64,000 bases of DNA from Petaurus breviceps papuanus (GCA_028583685.1 JAMXIF010000231.1:1230562-1294561), one strand, 5' to 3'. Shown: positions 45,556 through 56,684, numbered from the stretch's first letter. Notes: generated from the sequence alone by a model not told the origin. Program-made: numbers and translations.

Positions 45556-47034
45556 AGAGCTCTCTGGTCCCCAGGGTTCCCCTCTTTTACATGACTTGCC
45601 CAGGCACACCCCAGGAAATCATGATGCCCACAGAGTCAGGGAAAGCTCCCACTGGCCACGGCCCCTTCTTTCTTCTTGGGGTCCGCTTGCATTCCAGGGG
45701 CTCAGTCCAGGGAGCTTCCCGAGCACACGCAGGTTATTTCTAATTTCCAGGAAGTTCATTGGAGCTCATCATGAAAGCCAAGTTCCTGAGCCGCTGTTCT
45801 GGACCTTCTTTGCAGCTCTTGCCCAAGCCAAGCTCTCGCCTCCCTTCCCAGAGACAGCTTTTCCTCTCCAGGGATGTAGAACAAATTAGACGCATTAAAA
45901 GGGTTTGGAAAGAATGAATTCAGAGGCTTGGAAGAGGAGGGGCAGGAGGAAGAGATGAAGGGAGGAGGAGGCCCTTGGATTCACGGTTCAGGCCCACAGT
46001 TCAGGGGCAGAGCTGGCTGGGCTCTCTCCCCCACCTTGAGCCCCACTGGGCCCTGCACATTTAGGCCTGAATGTCTGCTCCACACACCCATCGCTTCGTT
46101 AAAGTGGGCCCTCGCCGCCATTTGGCAAGGTCAGGAGACCAAAGTCTGGTGCAGTCTCAGTTCAGGTTTGAGGGGCTCCTTGGCCCCCAGGTCATAGGTT
46201 TAAAGCTTGCAGGGACCTTCAGGCACTTCTGTTCTGGATTGCCCCAACCCCATTTTTACAGATGAAAGAACAGAGGCAGACAAAGATTGGGTGTCTGCTG
46301 TGGGATGGGAAAGGCACCGACTTGGGGTGGGAGTGGGCAGGCACCAGTCCAGGTCTGCATGGACTGTCCTCCGGCCTTGGCCTCAGCTTCTTACAAGGAA
46401 GGGCTTTGCCTTAAGGTCCTTCCTTAGCTGTGAAAGACCTCAGAAGCTGCACACTTACAGAGGGAAACCAAGGCCCACAGGAGCGAAGTTCTTCCAGGTG
46501 ACATGGATACCTGCAAGGACTGTGATGTCCCACAGATGGAACCACTGCGGCCCCAGGGAACCCATTGATTTCCTCAAGGCTGCGCAGATAGTGAAGGGCA
46601 GAGGTCACCTCTGAACTTCCATCTCCAGACACATGCCTCTGTGAATCAGCAGGCTTGTCATGGAGCAGACCCTTCGCCAAAGCCTTTCCCAACAAGGCTT
46701 CCCCTTGGGACGGGGGCTTGTCCTGCTTTCAGGAGTGTCCAGGGGTCCCTGGATGGGGCGCGGCCTTCCCAAGCTCCCAGGGGAGGCCTTCAAGCTGCAC
46801 AGTGACTGGCAGAGAAACCCAGGGCTGGGCTGTGGAGGGGCGTGGGGGTGTGCAGGTCTGAGCAGTGTTTCATGGAACCCACAGCTTTTGGTTGACTTTT
46901 CCTGAGGCCTGGAGTGCCGATTTAGGAAGCATCGAGGAGTTCCTGGCCCACCTGGGCTCATTCAAGCTTCCGAGTGGGGTGGTCAGCAGCACACTGGGAC
47001 AGGACCTTTGCTTCCCTAGCCCACCTGCTTTGTG
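45556..47034. other. Unassigned intronic DNA with MIR scraps
   Basis: Antisense MIR-like pieces occur at 46195-46290 (CCCCATTTTTACAGATGAAA) and 46430-46640. No exon is recognised. Confidence 0.4.
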
Positions 47035-47165
47035 CCGGCCCCTGTGGACGGTCAGTCGGCACTCACTAACCGCAGCCTCTCTGTCAGGCCCTGTGCTCAG
47101 CACTAGGGTACAAAAAAATGACAGACATAGTCCCTTCTGTGCTCCCTGGGGGCACTGGAGATGGG
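47035..47165 (-). repeat. L2 LINE 3' end
   Basis: CAGGCCCTGTGCTCAGCACT, AGGGTACAAAAAAATGACAG and TCCCTTCTGTGCTCCCTGGG are antisense L2. Confidence 0.7.
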
Positions 47166-47769
47166 GGGCTGAGCACTTTTGTTGGCAATAACTGGACCTC
47201 CTGAGCCCAACTGGGTATGTGCTCCCTAGGATCAGAAGCCTTAACTCTTTGCCTGTGGCCCAGGAGAGGGGTGCAGGCACGACCTTCCGAAAAGCCACCT
47301 TACTAACCAGGAGCCCCCCTAAGGCAGGGCGAGAAGGCAGCCTGCTTGCATACCTTGGACAGATCCCCTTCCTGCCCCAGATGTCTGGCACCCCGGGGGT
47401 CTAAACCTCAGGTGTAGCCCTTAAAAAGTGCTGAGCACTGTATTTTAGTAAGATTGATTTCCTTTGCAGTCCTGTTCACTTTGTGTGGTGCATTTACAAA
47501 TGGGGTTCCAAGAAGGGACCCGCCAGGGCACCCTAGCCCCTGCTGCAGCCTCACCTTGAAGACCCCTAGAGAGGAAGGATTGCATCGTGGCCTTTTGTCA
47601 CTAACAGCTATTGGTGTGATTCTTCCATTGAAGTCAGTGTGTGAGCTTGGGCTTGGGGCCTTGACAGGTTCCTCTGGGAAGGCTGGTGTGTAACACTGGG
47701 GAATGTTGGGGAGCTGGACACTGGAAAGGGGCAGCTGGGTGGTGGGAGCAGGCCAGGCTAGAGATGAAG
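47166..47769. other. Unassigned intronic DNA
   Basis: 47440-47520 is relatively AT-rich (TTTTAGTAAGATTGATTTCC, GTGGTGCATTTACAAATGGG). No exon is recognised. Confidence 0.4.
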
Positions 47770-48038
47770 GTGTGTGTGTGTTTGTATGCAAGAGTGTGTG
47801 TATATATGGAGGGGCGTGTGTGTGTATGAAGGGGTGTGTGTGTATGAAGGTGTGTGTGTGAAGGAGTGTGTGTGTATGAAGGGCTGTGTATGTATGAATG
47901 GGTGTATGTGTGTGTGAAGGGGTGTGTGTGTATGAAGGTGTGTGTGTGTGGAGTATGTGTGTGTATGAAGGGGTGTGTGTGTGAAGGGGTGTGTGTATGA
48001 ATGGGGGTGTGTATGAAGGTGTATGTGTGTGTAAGAAG

Positions 48039-48073
<35 letters not shown>

Positions 48074-48140
48074 GGTGTGTGTATGAAGGGGTGTGTGTGT
48101 GAAGGAGTATGTGTGTGTATGAATGGGTGTGTGTATGAAG

Positions 48141-48193
<53 letters not shown>
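47770..48193. repeat. TG/TATGAAGG minisatellite ending in (TG)n
   Basis: Units of GTGTGTGTGTATGAAGGG with variants, ending in about 24 TG dinucleotides (48144-48192). The 193-residue minus-strand Thr/His/Pro frame is an artefact. Confidence 0.97.
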
Positions 48194-48377
48194 GGGGGTC
48201 AGGAAGACTTCCCATGGGCCTTTACTGCTCCCCAGGTCATTCCTGCTCAGACTCTTCCCTTTCTGGGATGTTGGTTTGGGAGATGCCCAGCTACACCCAG
48301 ATCTTATAGAGAGCCAACCCTGCAGCTACAGCCCTGGCCCCAGAGCCAAATCCAGCCTTGAGGAGGATAGAGAAGCC

Positions 48378-48720
48378 CCCTGCCCCCCCTCCTCTCTGCC
48401 CCCTCCCTACCCTCTGTTCCCCCTCCCTCCCCCTGCCCCCCTCCTTCCTCTCTGCTCCCCCTCCCTCCTCTCTGCCCCCTCCCTCCCTTTCCCCCTCCCT
48501 CCTCTCTGCCCCCTCCCTACCCTCTGTTCCCCCTCCCTCCCGCTGCCCCTCTCCTTCCTCTCTGCTCCCCCTCCCTCCTCCTTGCTTTCTTCTCCTGCCT
48601 CCCCCTCCCCTTCCCCCTCTCTCTTCTTTGTTCCCCCTTCTTTTCTTCCCTCCTCCCCTTTCCTGTTCCCCTCTTCTCCCTCCTCTCCCCTTCCCCCTTC
48701 CCCCATCCCCTCTGCTCTCT
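48378..48720. repeat. Polypyrimidine minisatellite (CCCTCC type)
   Basis: About 340 bp of CCCCCTCCCTCCTCTCTGCC units. A block of about 110 bp is repeated once (CCCCCTCCCTACCCTCTGTT near 48396 and 48508). One strand is almost pure purine, a triplex-prone pattern. Confidence 0.95.
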
Positions 48721-48889
48721 TCTCCTGGGTTTCCCGTCCCCCTAGGAGGGCTTGCCTGGCTTCTCTGGGGGAAGGGCAGTGTGGCCAGTCCTCAGAGCTT
48801 TTTCCTGCCTTGTTTTTGTCTCCCCAGCCCAGAACTTTTAAACCTGTCAATGTAGGCTCACCCCTGCATGCCTGCCCTCAAAGGGATGA

Positions 48890-48985
48890 GCCTTCTCATC
48901 TTACAGAACAGGAAACTGAGGCCCACAGAGCCAGGGTGACTGACCCAAGGTCACGCAGGTGGGAAGGCCAGGATTTGGGCCTGGG
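48890..48985 (-). repeat. MIR-type SINE remnant
   Basis: CTTACAGAACAGGAAACTGA, GGCCCACAGAGCCAGGGTGA and CCAAGGTCACGCAGGTGGGA are antisense MIR. A younger SINE follows. Confidence 0.8.
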
Positions 48986-49004
48986 TCCTGGCACTCTGCA
49001 CTCA

Positions 49005-49197
49005 TTTTTATTTTGTTTTCTTTCTTTTTTCTTTTTCTTTTTGGAGGGGGGAAGGTAGGGCAATTGGGGTTAAGTGACTTGCCCAAGGTCACACGGTTAG
49101 TTTTTTGTGTGTGTGTTAAGTGTCTGAGGCCGGATTTGAACTCAGGTCCTCCTGACTCCAGGGCTGGTGCTCTATTCACTGCACCACCTAGTCACCC
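49005..49197 (-). repeat. tRNA-derived marsupial SINE with small TG expansion
   Basis: The T-rich tail (49008-49043) is followed by GGTTAAGTGACTTGCCCAAG, GTCACACGGTTAG, a TTTTTTGTGTGTGTG tract, TTAAGTGTCTGAGGCCGG, ATTTGAACTCAGGTCCTCCT and the head complement CACCACCTAG. Confidence 0.93.
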
Positions 49198-49734
49198 CTT
49201 CCTTTTTCTTTTTTGTAGACAATATTGAGAATTTGGCAGACAAAGGAATGGAGGGGGATGGGACTCATTCTGTCCTGCCCTTCAGCCAGCTGGTGAAGAC
49301 CCAGGCCACTCTGACGTGTTCCACACTCCCAGCAGGCCTTGGGTGCACTGGGAGGGATGGCAGATTCTGACAGCACCAAGGTCCCCCTAAGAGCCTGGGG
49401 AGACGTGGGGTGTAGGTGTGAGAGATGGGCTGGGGTGCCTAAGGGTCAGTGTCCTCAGCAGAGGGCTCAGCGAGGCTGCAGGACCAGGTGGAAGGGTGGA
49501 TTCAGGGTCCCCCGACTCTTCTTGACTGTGTGGACACTCTCTTTCCCAGTGTGTTTCTGCCCGGTTGTCACAAGAACCCTGAGGTAGCTGCCCTCATGAC
49601 TGTGCCCATTTCACAGATGAGGTTTTCGCCTCAGCTCTCACAGGCGTCAAGGCTTCCTCTCATGCATGCATCCGGACAGATGCGTTCCTGGTGATTTTTC
49701 TCTTTTTCTGACCCTTGCGGTAGGTCTCCTGTGG
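49198..49734. other. Unassigned intronic DNA
   Basis: MIR scrap at 49605-49625 (CCCATTTCACAGATGAGG). Nothing else is recognised. Confidence 0.4.
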
Positions 49735-49870
49735 TGGGGCTTGGCCTGAGCTAGGAAGGGAAGGGCAGGGAGGGCTCTCCAGGTGTGGGAGCCCGCCTGG
49801 GCAAAGGCCCAGAGACAGGAAGGAGGCCGTTGCCCATGATGCACAGCAGGCAGGCACATTTCCCTAGAGC
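49735..49870 (-). repeat. L2-type LINE remnant
   Basis: GGGCTCTCCAGGTGTGGGAG, CCTGGGCAAAGGCCCAGAGA and CAGGAAGGAGGCCGTTG are antisense L2 phrases. Confidence 0.6.
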
Positions 49871-50959
49871 CCAGTAAGAAGGAGGGGGATCTTGAGGAGA
49901 GCCTGGACAGGCAGTCGGAAGCAGGCGAGCAACTCAGGCCTTGCCTGACCCTGGGACCGGGCCTCGGGACTCGCCTTTCCTCCTTCCCTTTGATCCAGGG
50001 CTCCTGGCTGTGGCGAGCCTGGGGCTCCCCGCCCCCGTGTGGTTCCCATTTCTTTTCCAGTGCCCCTGAGGGCCAAGCGTAAGCTGTAACTAAACCAAGT
50101 CTTAGCATGCCAGGAATCGGGCGAATGGACTTGTCATTGAGGAAACCCATTTATAGAGCACGCCAACCATGAGTGTCTGATCAATGATTAGCACTGCTGG
50201 CACCATGATGGGGTCCTGCCTGGCAGGAGAGATGGGGAGGGCACTTCTTTCAGGGCTCCAACTCTGAGCGGCCCTGTTGTTGTGGGTGGGAGATGTTCTG
50301 GGCAGCATCCGGTCATGGCAGGAAGCTGGTGATTTGCGCCCTTGCACACATGGGCAGTGAGGGCTGGGCCAGGGTTGGAATTCAGCTTTCAATGTTTGGA
50401 TGGCCATGTGACCTTGGGCATATGTCATCTCCCTGTGTCCCCCGGAAGGGACCAGTCAATACTAGCTTTCCCAAGTGACCCCTGAGTCAGAGAGGAGGCA
50501 GGAACACCTTGCCTTGGGGGTCCCTTGGGTCGCTGCTCCGATGACTGGATTCAGGAAGACACCAGAACCAAACAGGCTAGCCCCGGCTCCGCAGAGAGCC
50601 ATCAGCTTTTCATTGGGGCCCCCAGACTCCCCTGCCCCCCAGATTCTCAGACATCAGCTAAAAGATGCAATTTTTCCCAGGTTTCCCAAGTGGGTCATCA
50701 AGAAAGGAGAGAGTCCTGCTGCCTTTGAACTTGAGGCAAGCCATCAGCTAGGCAAGCAAGAGAGGATGGGGCCTTTCCCCTTGAGAGGGAAGCCTGGGTA
50801 TCCCAGGAGGCTGCCCTCTGGGACCTGGGGAAAGGAAGTCAGCTCAGGACAGGCCTTCCCTTTGACTCTTGGAAGGGCTGGTGCTAGACCCTGGCCTGGA
50901 GGGGGCAGGGTGTAAAGCCACAAGAATACCTCCTGGTAAGGCAAGGGATGCAGAGGGAC
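49871..50959. other. Unassigned intronic DNA
   Basis: No confident repeat or exon. Confidence 0.4.
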
Positions 50960-51065
50960 ATTTTAATTGAGAATCAGTAAACGTGAAGTATTGCTATGGG
51001 CCAGGCTCTGTGCTGAGCACTGGGGGTACAGAGAAGAAAGGCCAGACATACAAAAATGTAAACAG
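50960..51065 (-). repeat. L2 LINE 3' end
   Basis: ATTGCTATGGGCCAGGCTCT, GTGCTGAGCACTGGGGGTAC and AGAGAAGAAAGGCCAGAC are antisense L2. Confidence 0.75.
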
Positions 51066-51274
51066 AGGCCCGGAAGGAGGCAGTGACTGGCCCCAGGAAT
51101 GAGCCTTGTTTTGGGGAGCAGATGGCCTGAGTTCAAATCTTAGCAGTGCTGGGCCTCAGTTTCTCAAGCAGCAAGAAGAGGGGGTTGGACAAGCTGACCT
51201 TCTGACTGACCCCTCTGCCTTATTGCCACCTCTCATGGATTAACCGTTGTGTCCAATGCTCCAAGCCTCCCTCA

Positions 51275-51425
51275 GGGGTTTTCTTCCTTCTCCAGCTCAT
51301 TTGACAGATGAAGAAACTGAGGCAGACAGGTGAAGTGACTTGCCCAGGGTCACCCAGCTAGTGAGTGTTACCTGCGGCCAGATCTGACCTCATGTCTTCC
51401 TGATTCCAGGCCTGATTCTCCACTT
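51275..51425 (-). repeat. MAR1-like SINE, partial
   Basis: GGTTTTCTTCCTTCTCCAGC, TCATTTGACAGATGAAGAAA and ACTTGCCCAGGGTCACCCAG, then a diverged head, read from the minus strand. Confidence 0.85.
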
Positions 51426-51559
51426 AGTCCCAAAGTGGTCTAGTGGCTTCAGCCAGGCACTCCCCCCACAGTGCTGCCCTACCATATCTGACCGTGTGGG
51501 ATGTTTGCTTCTGGAGGAGGAAGAGTCCTGGCGTTTCTGCCTTAAAAACAAGTCAGTAG

Positions 51560-51714
51560 GGGCGGCCAGGAGGCTCAGCGAGTAAGAGTACCGGCTCCAG
51601 TGTCGGGATGACCTGGGGATCGAATCCGGGCTCAGATACTCAGCACCCACCCAGAAACACCTGGCCGTGTAACCTTGAGCAAGTACTTAACCCCTATTGC
51701 TTTAATTAAAAAAA
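51560..51714 (+). repeat. Young-looking tRNA-derived SINE, second subfamily
   Basis: The element is flanked by an exact 16-bp target duplication, AAAAACAAGTCAGTAG, at 51544-51559 and 51715-51730; the target CTT|AAAAAC fits the TT|AAAA preference of the L1 endonuclease. The head has a pol III A box (GGCTCAGCGAG) and a strong B box (GGATCGAATCC), then TTGAGCAAGTACTTAACCCC and an A12 tail. The tRNA part differs from the other SINEs here (CGGCTCCAGTGTCGG against CGGCCCTGGAGTCAGG). Confidence 0.93.
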
Positions 51715-51859
51715 AAAAACAAGTCAGTAGATGAAGAATTGCTGCTCCTGTCTTTCGTCACCAGACAGAAAGCCGCAGGCTGGCTCAGAAATCCCCTTGG
51801 CCCTCCATTCCTCAGCATTGGTGTAGGCGTGCCAGGCCTGCTGTATGCTCTGCCATTTA

Positions 51860-51960
51860 TACCTCGGGCATGTCACTGCAGGGCCTCAGTTTCCCCATTT
51901 GTAAAATGAGCATGTCGGCCTAGGTGGCCCCCCAGGGCCCTTGCAGCCCTCATCTACTGC
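51860..51960 (+). repeat. MIR SINE remnant
   Basis: CATGTCACTGCAGGGCCTCA, GTTTCCCCATTTGTAAAATG and CCCTTGCAGCCCTCATC follow MIR order. Confidence 0.8.
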
Positions 51961-53034
51961 CATCTGTATTGGAAACAACTATTTCTGCTTTACTCTGCTC
52001 CAGCAGGCCTAAAAGTTGCCCCCGATGCTGGTGAAGGGTTCTGGGCAGACAGACTTTTGAGGTTTTCCATCCAAAAACACAATCAGGTGTGAGCTGTGTC
52101 TTTTTCCGGTGACTTAATGAGTGAGTGCGTGTTCTGGGGGCTCCCAGCGTGGACCTCCAGCCCCAGTCCCTGGCTTGGGATGCTTCGCTGGAGCCCACTG
52201 CTATCTCTGCTGCTAACTCCCTGCCCGGCCTCCCAGCCCAGCCCAGCCTGGCTCTTTTATCTGCTCTTGCTAAGTAAGCTCTGTTGACAGTATTTTGAAC
52301 CCCACACACTTCTCTTTCCCTCTTTCCTACTGACTTGTCCTCCTGGGCAGGGGGTGGGGAGACAGGGCTGCCTGCTTCTGCCTGCTCCTTCTGCAAAAAG
52401 GCCCACCTAGGAACTCCCAAGCCTGGCTGTTCTGGGCCTGGAGAGAGTGAAGGGCCCCTAGATGGCCCTCCCAGCTGGCCTTCCCCCTCCTCCCTTTCCC
52501 TCTCCCTCCTCTTCTCCCCCCTCCTTCTCTTTCCTCCTCCGCCCTCTTCCCTTCTCCCCAGTTCTCCCAGGGGCTGTATGAAAGTGGACATTGGGACTAG
52601 CCCAGGTTGGGCTGCCGATGGAAGGGCTTCTTGGCCTGGGATGTTAAACCCTAGGAATTTGTGGGTCCCTACATGGCCCCATTTTTCCTGCCTGGTTCCA
52701 TCTCTGGTTTCAGTCTCATTCAGAGACATTGTAACCCAATCCCAGCAGCCGCTGGACCTCTGGCTCTGCCTCTAGCTGCCTGAGTCACTGCTAAGGTCTC
52801 TCCTCCCTGAAGAATAAAGCTGGTTCTCAGTCCAGTCCAGGCCAGTGGATACTGTGACAGCATCAGGGTCTCAGCTTTGCCAAAATGTGCCCTCTGCATG
52901 TGTGTATGGGGGGGATCTACCTCCCAGGGTAGCTCCAGCCATTTTGTGCATCTCTGACTTTAGGAAGATTCCCAGTCTTTGAAACTGAGCTGAGTCCGAG
53001 ATTCAGGGGAAGTTTCAGCTGAAGGGCTCCTCTT
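51961..53034. other. Unassigned intronic DNA with a pyrimidine run
   Basis: 52483-52562 is a CCCTCC/CTCC pyrimidine run. The 259-residue minus-strand frame across it is Glu/Gly/Arg-rich with no recognisable domain. Nothing else is recognised. Confidence 0.45.
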
Positions 53035-53085
53035 TGGCCTGGCACATAGTAGGTGTCTGGTAAATGCTTGTTCACTGATTGTGTG
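53035..53085 (+). repeat. L2 LINE 3' end
   Basis: CTGGCACATAGTAGGTGTCT then GGTAAATGCTTGTTCACTG. Confidence 0.8.
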
Positions 53086-53644
53086 GTCTCGTTCATTGCC
53101 TTTTGAGGAGGTTACTGAGCCCTGGGACCCCCCAGCAAGCCTGGGTCAGGCCCAGGCCTTGGCCCTAAGGTCTCTCTGGATCCTCAGGCAGGTGCTGTCA
53201 CGCCTTTGTGTGAGAGTTGGAGGGAGTGTGGTGGGCACCTGCGGCAGACCAGTCCCCTTCATTCTGACCCTGAGGTCAGAGGGTCTATCCTTGCCAACCC
53301 ATCCCCAGGGTGAAGGAATGTTGGCCTTTCCTTTGACCGCCTGGAGCAGCTGGGAGTGAGGGGGCTGGGTGGTGGGCCTCCCGTTCTGGGTTCACATCTT
53401 CCCTCCCAGATGCTCTAGCTGAGTGATCCTGGGAAGGTCACTTCCCCTTTCTGCCCCTAGATCTCCTTTGTAAGGATGGGACGATGCCAGTCCCTGTGGG
53501 GACCTCCTCCCAGGTTTCTGGGGAGGCTCAGGTGACATCATATCTAGAAGACAGACGTTAAGGTGCGTCACAGAAGCATTGCTATCCACACTCACAGTGT
53601 CTGTCTTGTCAGGGTTTGGGGGAGGGGGGAGTGATGTGGGAGAG

Positions 53645-53880
53645 GGGCTGGAATGAGCATTTATGAAGCCCCTACTAGGCACTGTACTAAGCACTTTACA
53701 AACATCTCATTTGATTCAACAATCCTGGGAGGAAGGTGCTAGCTATTTTACAGATGGGGGAACTGAATCAGGGAAAGGTAAAGTGACTTTGTCAGGGTCA
53801 CACAACCAGTAAGTCTGAGGCCCCATTTGAACTCGGGTCTTCCTACTTCCAGGCCTTCACTCTGCAAGGTGGCTTCCTCT
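53645..53880 (-). repeat. MIR/THER1-type SINE, near full length
   Basis: GAGCATTTATGAAGCCCCTA, ACTAAGCACTTTACAAACAT, CTATTTTACAGATGGGGGAA, GGGTCACACAACCAGTAAGT and GGTCTTCCTACTTCCAGGC are in antisense order. Confidence 0.88.
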
Positions 53881-54214
53881 AGTGGCCCTCATATCAAGGA
53901 GAGGAGAAGGCTCCATCTTCTCAGCTGACTAACGCAGGAGGCAGGGCTGTGGGGTTAAGTGGATTTTCTGCTCTTCTGATGGCTGATGGGGAAATCCTGT
54001 TTGTTTCTGTCTTTGTTGAAAATCTTTGCAGAACACATTAGTGCCCTTGGCTATCTTAGTGCTGCTGCAAGCTCAGGACTTAGATCTCCATCTCCTCACT
54101 GTGTGAGATCTTGCAGTCTCCCTCCCAGGTCCTCCAGAGTCCAGGAAGGATCTAAGAGAGGGAAACTGAGGTCTGGGGACTCGGTGACTTCCCATCTGCT
54201 TTTTCTGTCTGCCC

Positions 54215-54310
54215 CAGGACCAGTAACTTTACTCAGTCTGGGCCTCAGTTTCCTCCGCTGTAAAAAGAGAGGATGATCTTTAAAGCTGGCATCCTATGAC
54301 TCACTCAAAG
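54215..54310 (+). repeat. MIR SINE remnant
   Basis: CTTTACTCAGTCTGGGCCTC, AGTTTCCTCCGCTGTAAAAA and GATGATCTTTAAAGCTGG. Confidence 0.7.
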
Positions 54311-54557
54311 TCACTTAGCCATAAGAGGCTGAGCTGGGCTTGGGATGGGGCCTTTGGCTCCAAATCCTGCCTGCCCTCTTCCGGCTGCACGGGGAAGCCT
54401 GTTTTATAGGATTCAGAGTGTGGCCCTGGAGAGAATGTGCACATGCGTGAACCTTTCCTAGGGTGCTAGAGACTGTCTACAGACCCTTAGATGAGGTGTT
54501 TATAGTTAACTACTTCTTTCATCTCTTTCTGCCTCTGTTCTAAAGAAAATCGGTGCT

Positions 54558-55251
54558 GGCCCAGGTGCCCCCACTAGCCAAGCCTCTTTCATTGACCCAG
54601 GCTCTCTCGCTGGCCCAGTGTAGCGGCAAGCACCCCAAGTGTCCTCAGGGTTTGCAGCTACCACAGGTTCTTGGATCTGCTTTGCTAAAGGAAAGCAACT
54701 CAAAATGGGTCAACAAGCTTACTTTAATCAGTCAGACATATATCATTTACCTTATTCAGGAGAAAAGGTCAGCACCCTGAATCTCAAAGTATACAGGCAT
54801 AATTATCAAGACAGAAACATCAAGTAGAAAGATTTCCAAACTGTCCAACCATTACATCCATACCCAGTCAACATCTGGGTTTCCACATTCTGGGTTTTTC
54901 AAAGCCGGGGGACTCTCAACAACGGCTTCCCAGAATTCAGATCAAATCACAGAACAGTGAGTCCCAAAACAAAGCTACACATCAGGGCTTATATAGCCTT
55001 CTCCTGGCTCAGAGAATGTAACAACCTTATTGACCCACTGGCCAATCAAAAAGTATCTACTGAAAAACAAGCCTCCCTCCCCAGGCTTCTGGTGCACTTT
55101 AGCCTAGGGGCAGGGAAGATCTTTAAAATTTACATTCGCATTACACCCAGGCGCCCCCGTTGGCTGAGGCGCCCCCATTGGCCCAGGCTCTCTCGCTGGC
55201 CCAGGCGCCCCCGTTGGCCCAGGCACCCCCGCAGGCCCAGGCTCTCTCTCA
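54558..55251. repeat. 18-bp minisatellite split by a solo LTR
   Basis: Units of GGCCCAGGCGCCCCCGTT and GGCCCAGGCTCTCTCGCT occur in register at 54558-54618 and 55146-55251, about three and a half units left and six right. The LTR sits inside one unit and its CCCAG target duplication is unit sequence. An 18-bp period keeps frames open (APPLAQ, ALSLAQ) but this is not a gene. Confidence 0.92.
54619..55145 (-). mobile_element. Solo LTR of an endogenous retrovirus (family A, copy 2)
   Basis: Plus-strand ends TGTAGCGGCA and ATTACA are flanked by an exact 5-bp duplication, CCCAG, at 54614-54618 and 55146-55150. It matches the LTR at 2661-3179 along its whole length, roughly nine-tenths identical by eye, in the same orientation. 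It has the same TATA box (TATATAAG, 54988-54995) and ATTAAA signal. It looks whole as a solo LTR, with no internal viral region. Its separate target duplication shows it is an independent insertion. Confidence 0.92.
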
Positions 55252-55534
55252 GCCACGTGTCTTCTTCCCTTCTACTTTGTCGATCTGGCTGAAGCGCTTC
55301 CCCATCCATGGCTCTGCTCAGAAGCCCCCTAGGGCTTTGCTGCTAGCCAGAGCTGCTGGGGTGGGGGGTGCAGAGGAGGAGGGGAGAGGGAAGGAAGATG
55401 CCGGGGAGCCGGACTTCTCTGAACTGACATGAGGATCTGCTTTTCTCTTGTTCCTTAAGGTATTGAAAGTTCAGCTTTTCAGGTTTGAAATCTTGTCATT
55501 TTTGGCCTTCTGACTCTTCTAAATAAGAAGTCAG
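55252..55534. other. Unassigned intronic DNA
   Basis: No repeat or exon is recognised. Confidence 0.4.
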
Positions 55535-55690
55535 TCTAGTTCAATGGAAAGAACTCTGAGCCCTGGGTTCAAATGTGACCCCAGAATAGCCATTTCTCCT
55601 CCCTGGGCCTTAGCTTACCCATCTGTAGGCCTGGGGAGTTGTGCTCCATGGCCCACAGACTTCCTTGAGACTCTAAATCTGCTCTGACCC
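55535..55690 (+). repeat. MIR SINE remnant
   Basis: TAGTTCAATGGAAAGAACTC, CCTGGGTTCAAATGTGACCC and CTGGGCCTTAGCTTACCCAT follow MIR order. Confidence 0.75.
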
Positions 55691-56169
55691 TGCTCTCGTG
55701 TTTGCTCAGAAGCGTGTTTATTAAAACAGCAGTGTGTCCATGCCTCTGTGCACACATTCACATGTGGCCATTCTCCCAGGGTGCCCATGGGCAGCCCAGG
55801 TGGCCCCGCTCTGTCTTGGGCATCCAGCTTCCACCAGGACCGTCCTGAGCCCCACCGTGATCAAAGCTTTGCAAAGTACTTTCCCCACCTCCCCATCCTC
55901 AGTCTCCCTGCCTCCCACCATCCAGCACCAGATTCATAACCTGAATGTTTTAGAGAATTGTCTACCGTGAACTGATTTTCCTCCACTGCCCTTCCATCTA
56001 GGAGTCTCCGGTCGACACCCTTGCCCTAGCCCTGGCCCAAAGTCTGGCCTTTCCTGGTGTGTGGACAACAGCTTTCAGTCCATCCCTGGCCCTGGGCCTG
56101 GCATGGGGACGCCCCTCTGCCTCAGTTGTTTCCATGGCCCGGCCCTCTCACCTGCTCCTTCCCAGAGCT
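55691..56169. other. Unassigned intronic DNA
   Basis: No repeat or exon is recognised. Confidence 0.4.
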
Positions 56170-56350
56170 GGAGTCAGAGATTGCAGAAGTGGGTTCTATA
56201 AATAGCCCCCATCTCGCTGTCTCTCCACGTTTAGGGGAGTTGTGACATTCTCTGAAGTGTAGACAGCGGGCGAGTGCCTCGCATACACAATGAGCCTTTC
56301 TGGAAATAGCTTTGTCTCTTTTAATGGATTTATTTATTTATCCATGCATC
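56170..56350. promoter_or_regulatory. Candidate muscle/MEF2-type control element
   Basis: An exact MEF2 consensus CTATAAATAG (56196-56205), then GGAAATAGCTTTGTC and TTTAATGGATTTATTTATTT, in repeat-free DNA. No core-promoter evidence beyond the AT-rich box. Function is inferred. Confidence 0.35.
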
Positions 56351-56684
56351 ATCTTCCCTTCTGATGCTCTAGGAGGCGGGGGCCCTGCTTGGAGGTGCGG
56401 GGCTGGCTGGGCAGTGTGTGCGCCCCTGCCCAGGAGGGGGCGGGCAGCTCTCCCGCCGGGGGGCCCAGGCGTCCTCCCCCATCTCCTTGGCCTTTCTGGG
56501 GGTCTGGAGTGATCCTGTGAGCATTTCCTGAGAAAGGACCTTCTGACATGAGAAAGCCTCTGATCAGGCACTCTAGACCAAGGGAGAGGCAGGTACCAAA
56601 GGCAAGGGAGGGATCCGGAAGAAAAGCAGAGAAAAGGAAAACAGACTGGGCGGAGCAGCCCCCTTGACACCCCCCCGCCCCCCG

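Noticed and set aside
45200-45889. 229-residue frame with repeating Gly/Pro/Arg peptide
   Set aside because: The peptide comes from a 26-bp minisatellite, whose period is not a multiple of three; no conserved flanks.
47770-48193. CRISPR-like array of spaced repeats
   Set aside because: Units are low-complexity TG text without unique spacers, and the genome is mammalian.
48123-49058. 311-residue frame on the plus strand
   Set aside because: It is built from a TG array, a CCCTCC array and a SINE edge.
51560-51634. A tRNA gene
   Set aside because: The A and B boxes are tRNA-like, but the sequence runs into a SINE body and A tail with a target duplication, so it is a SINE head.
51950-52729. 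259-residue frame on the minus strand
   Set aside because: Its centre is a purine-strand translation of a pyrimidine run; no domain or splice evidence supports it.
54553-55432. Peptide repeats APPLAQ/ALSLAQ as a repeat protein
   Set aside because: The 18-bp unit keeps the frame open by arithmetic; there is no start context, domain or splice support, and an LTR interrupts it.
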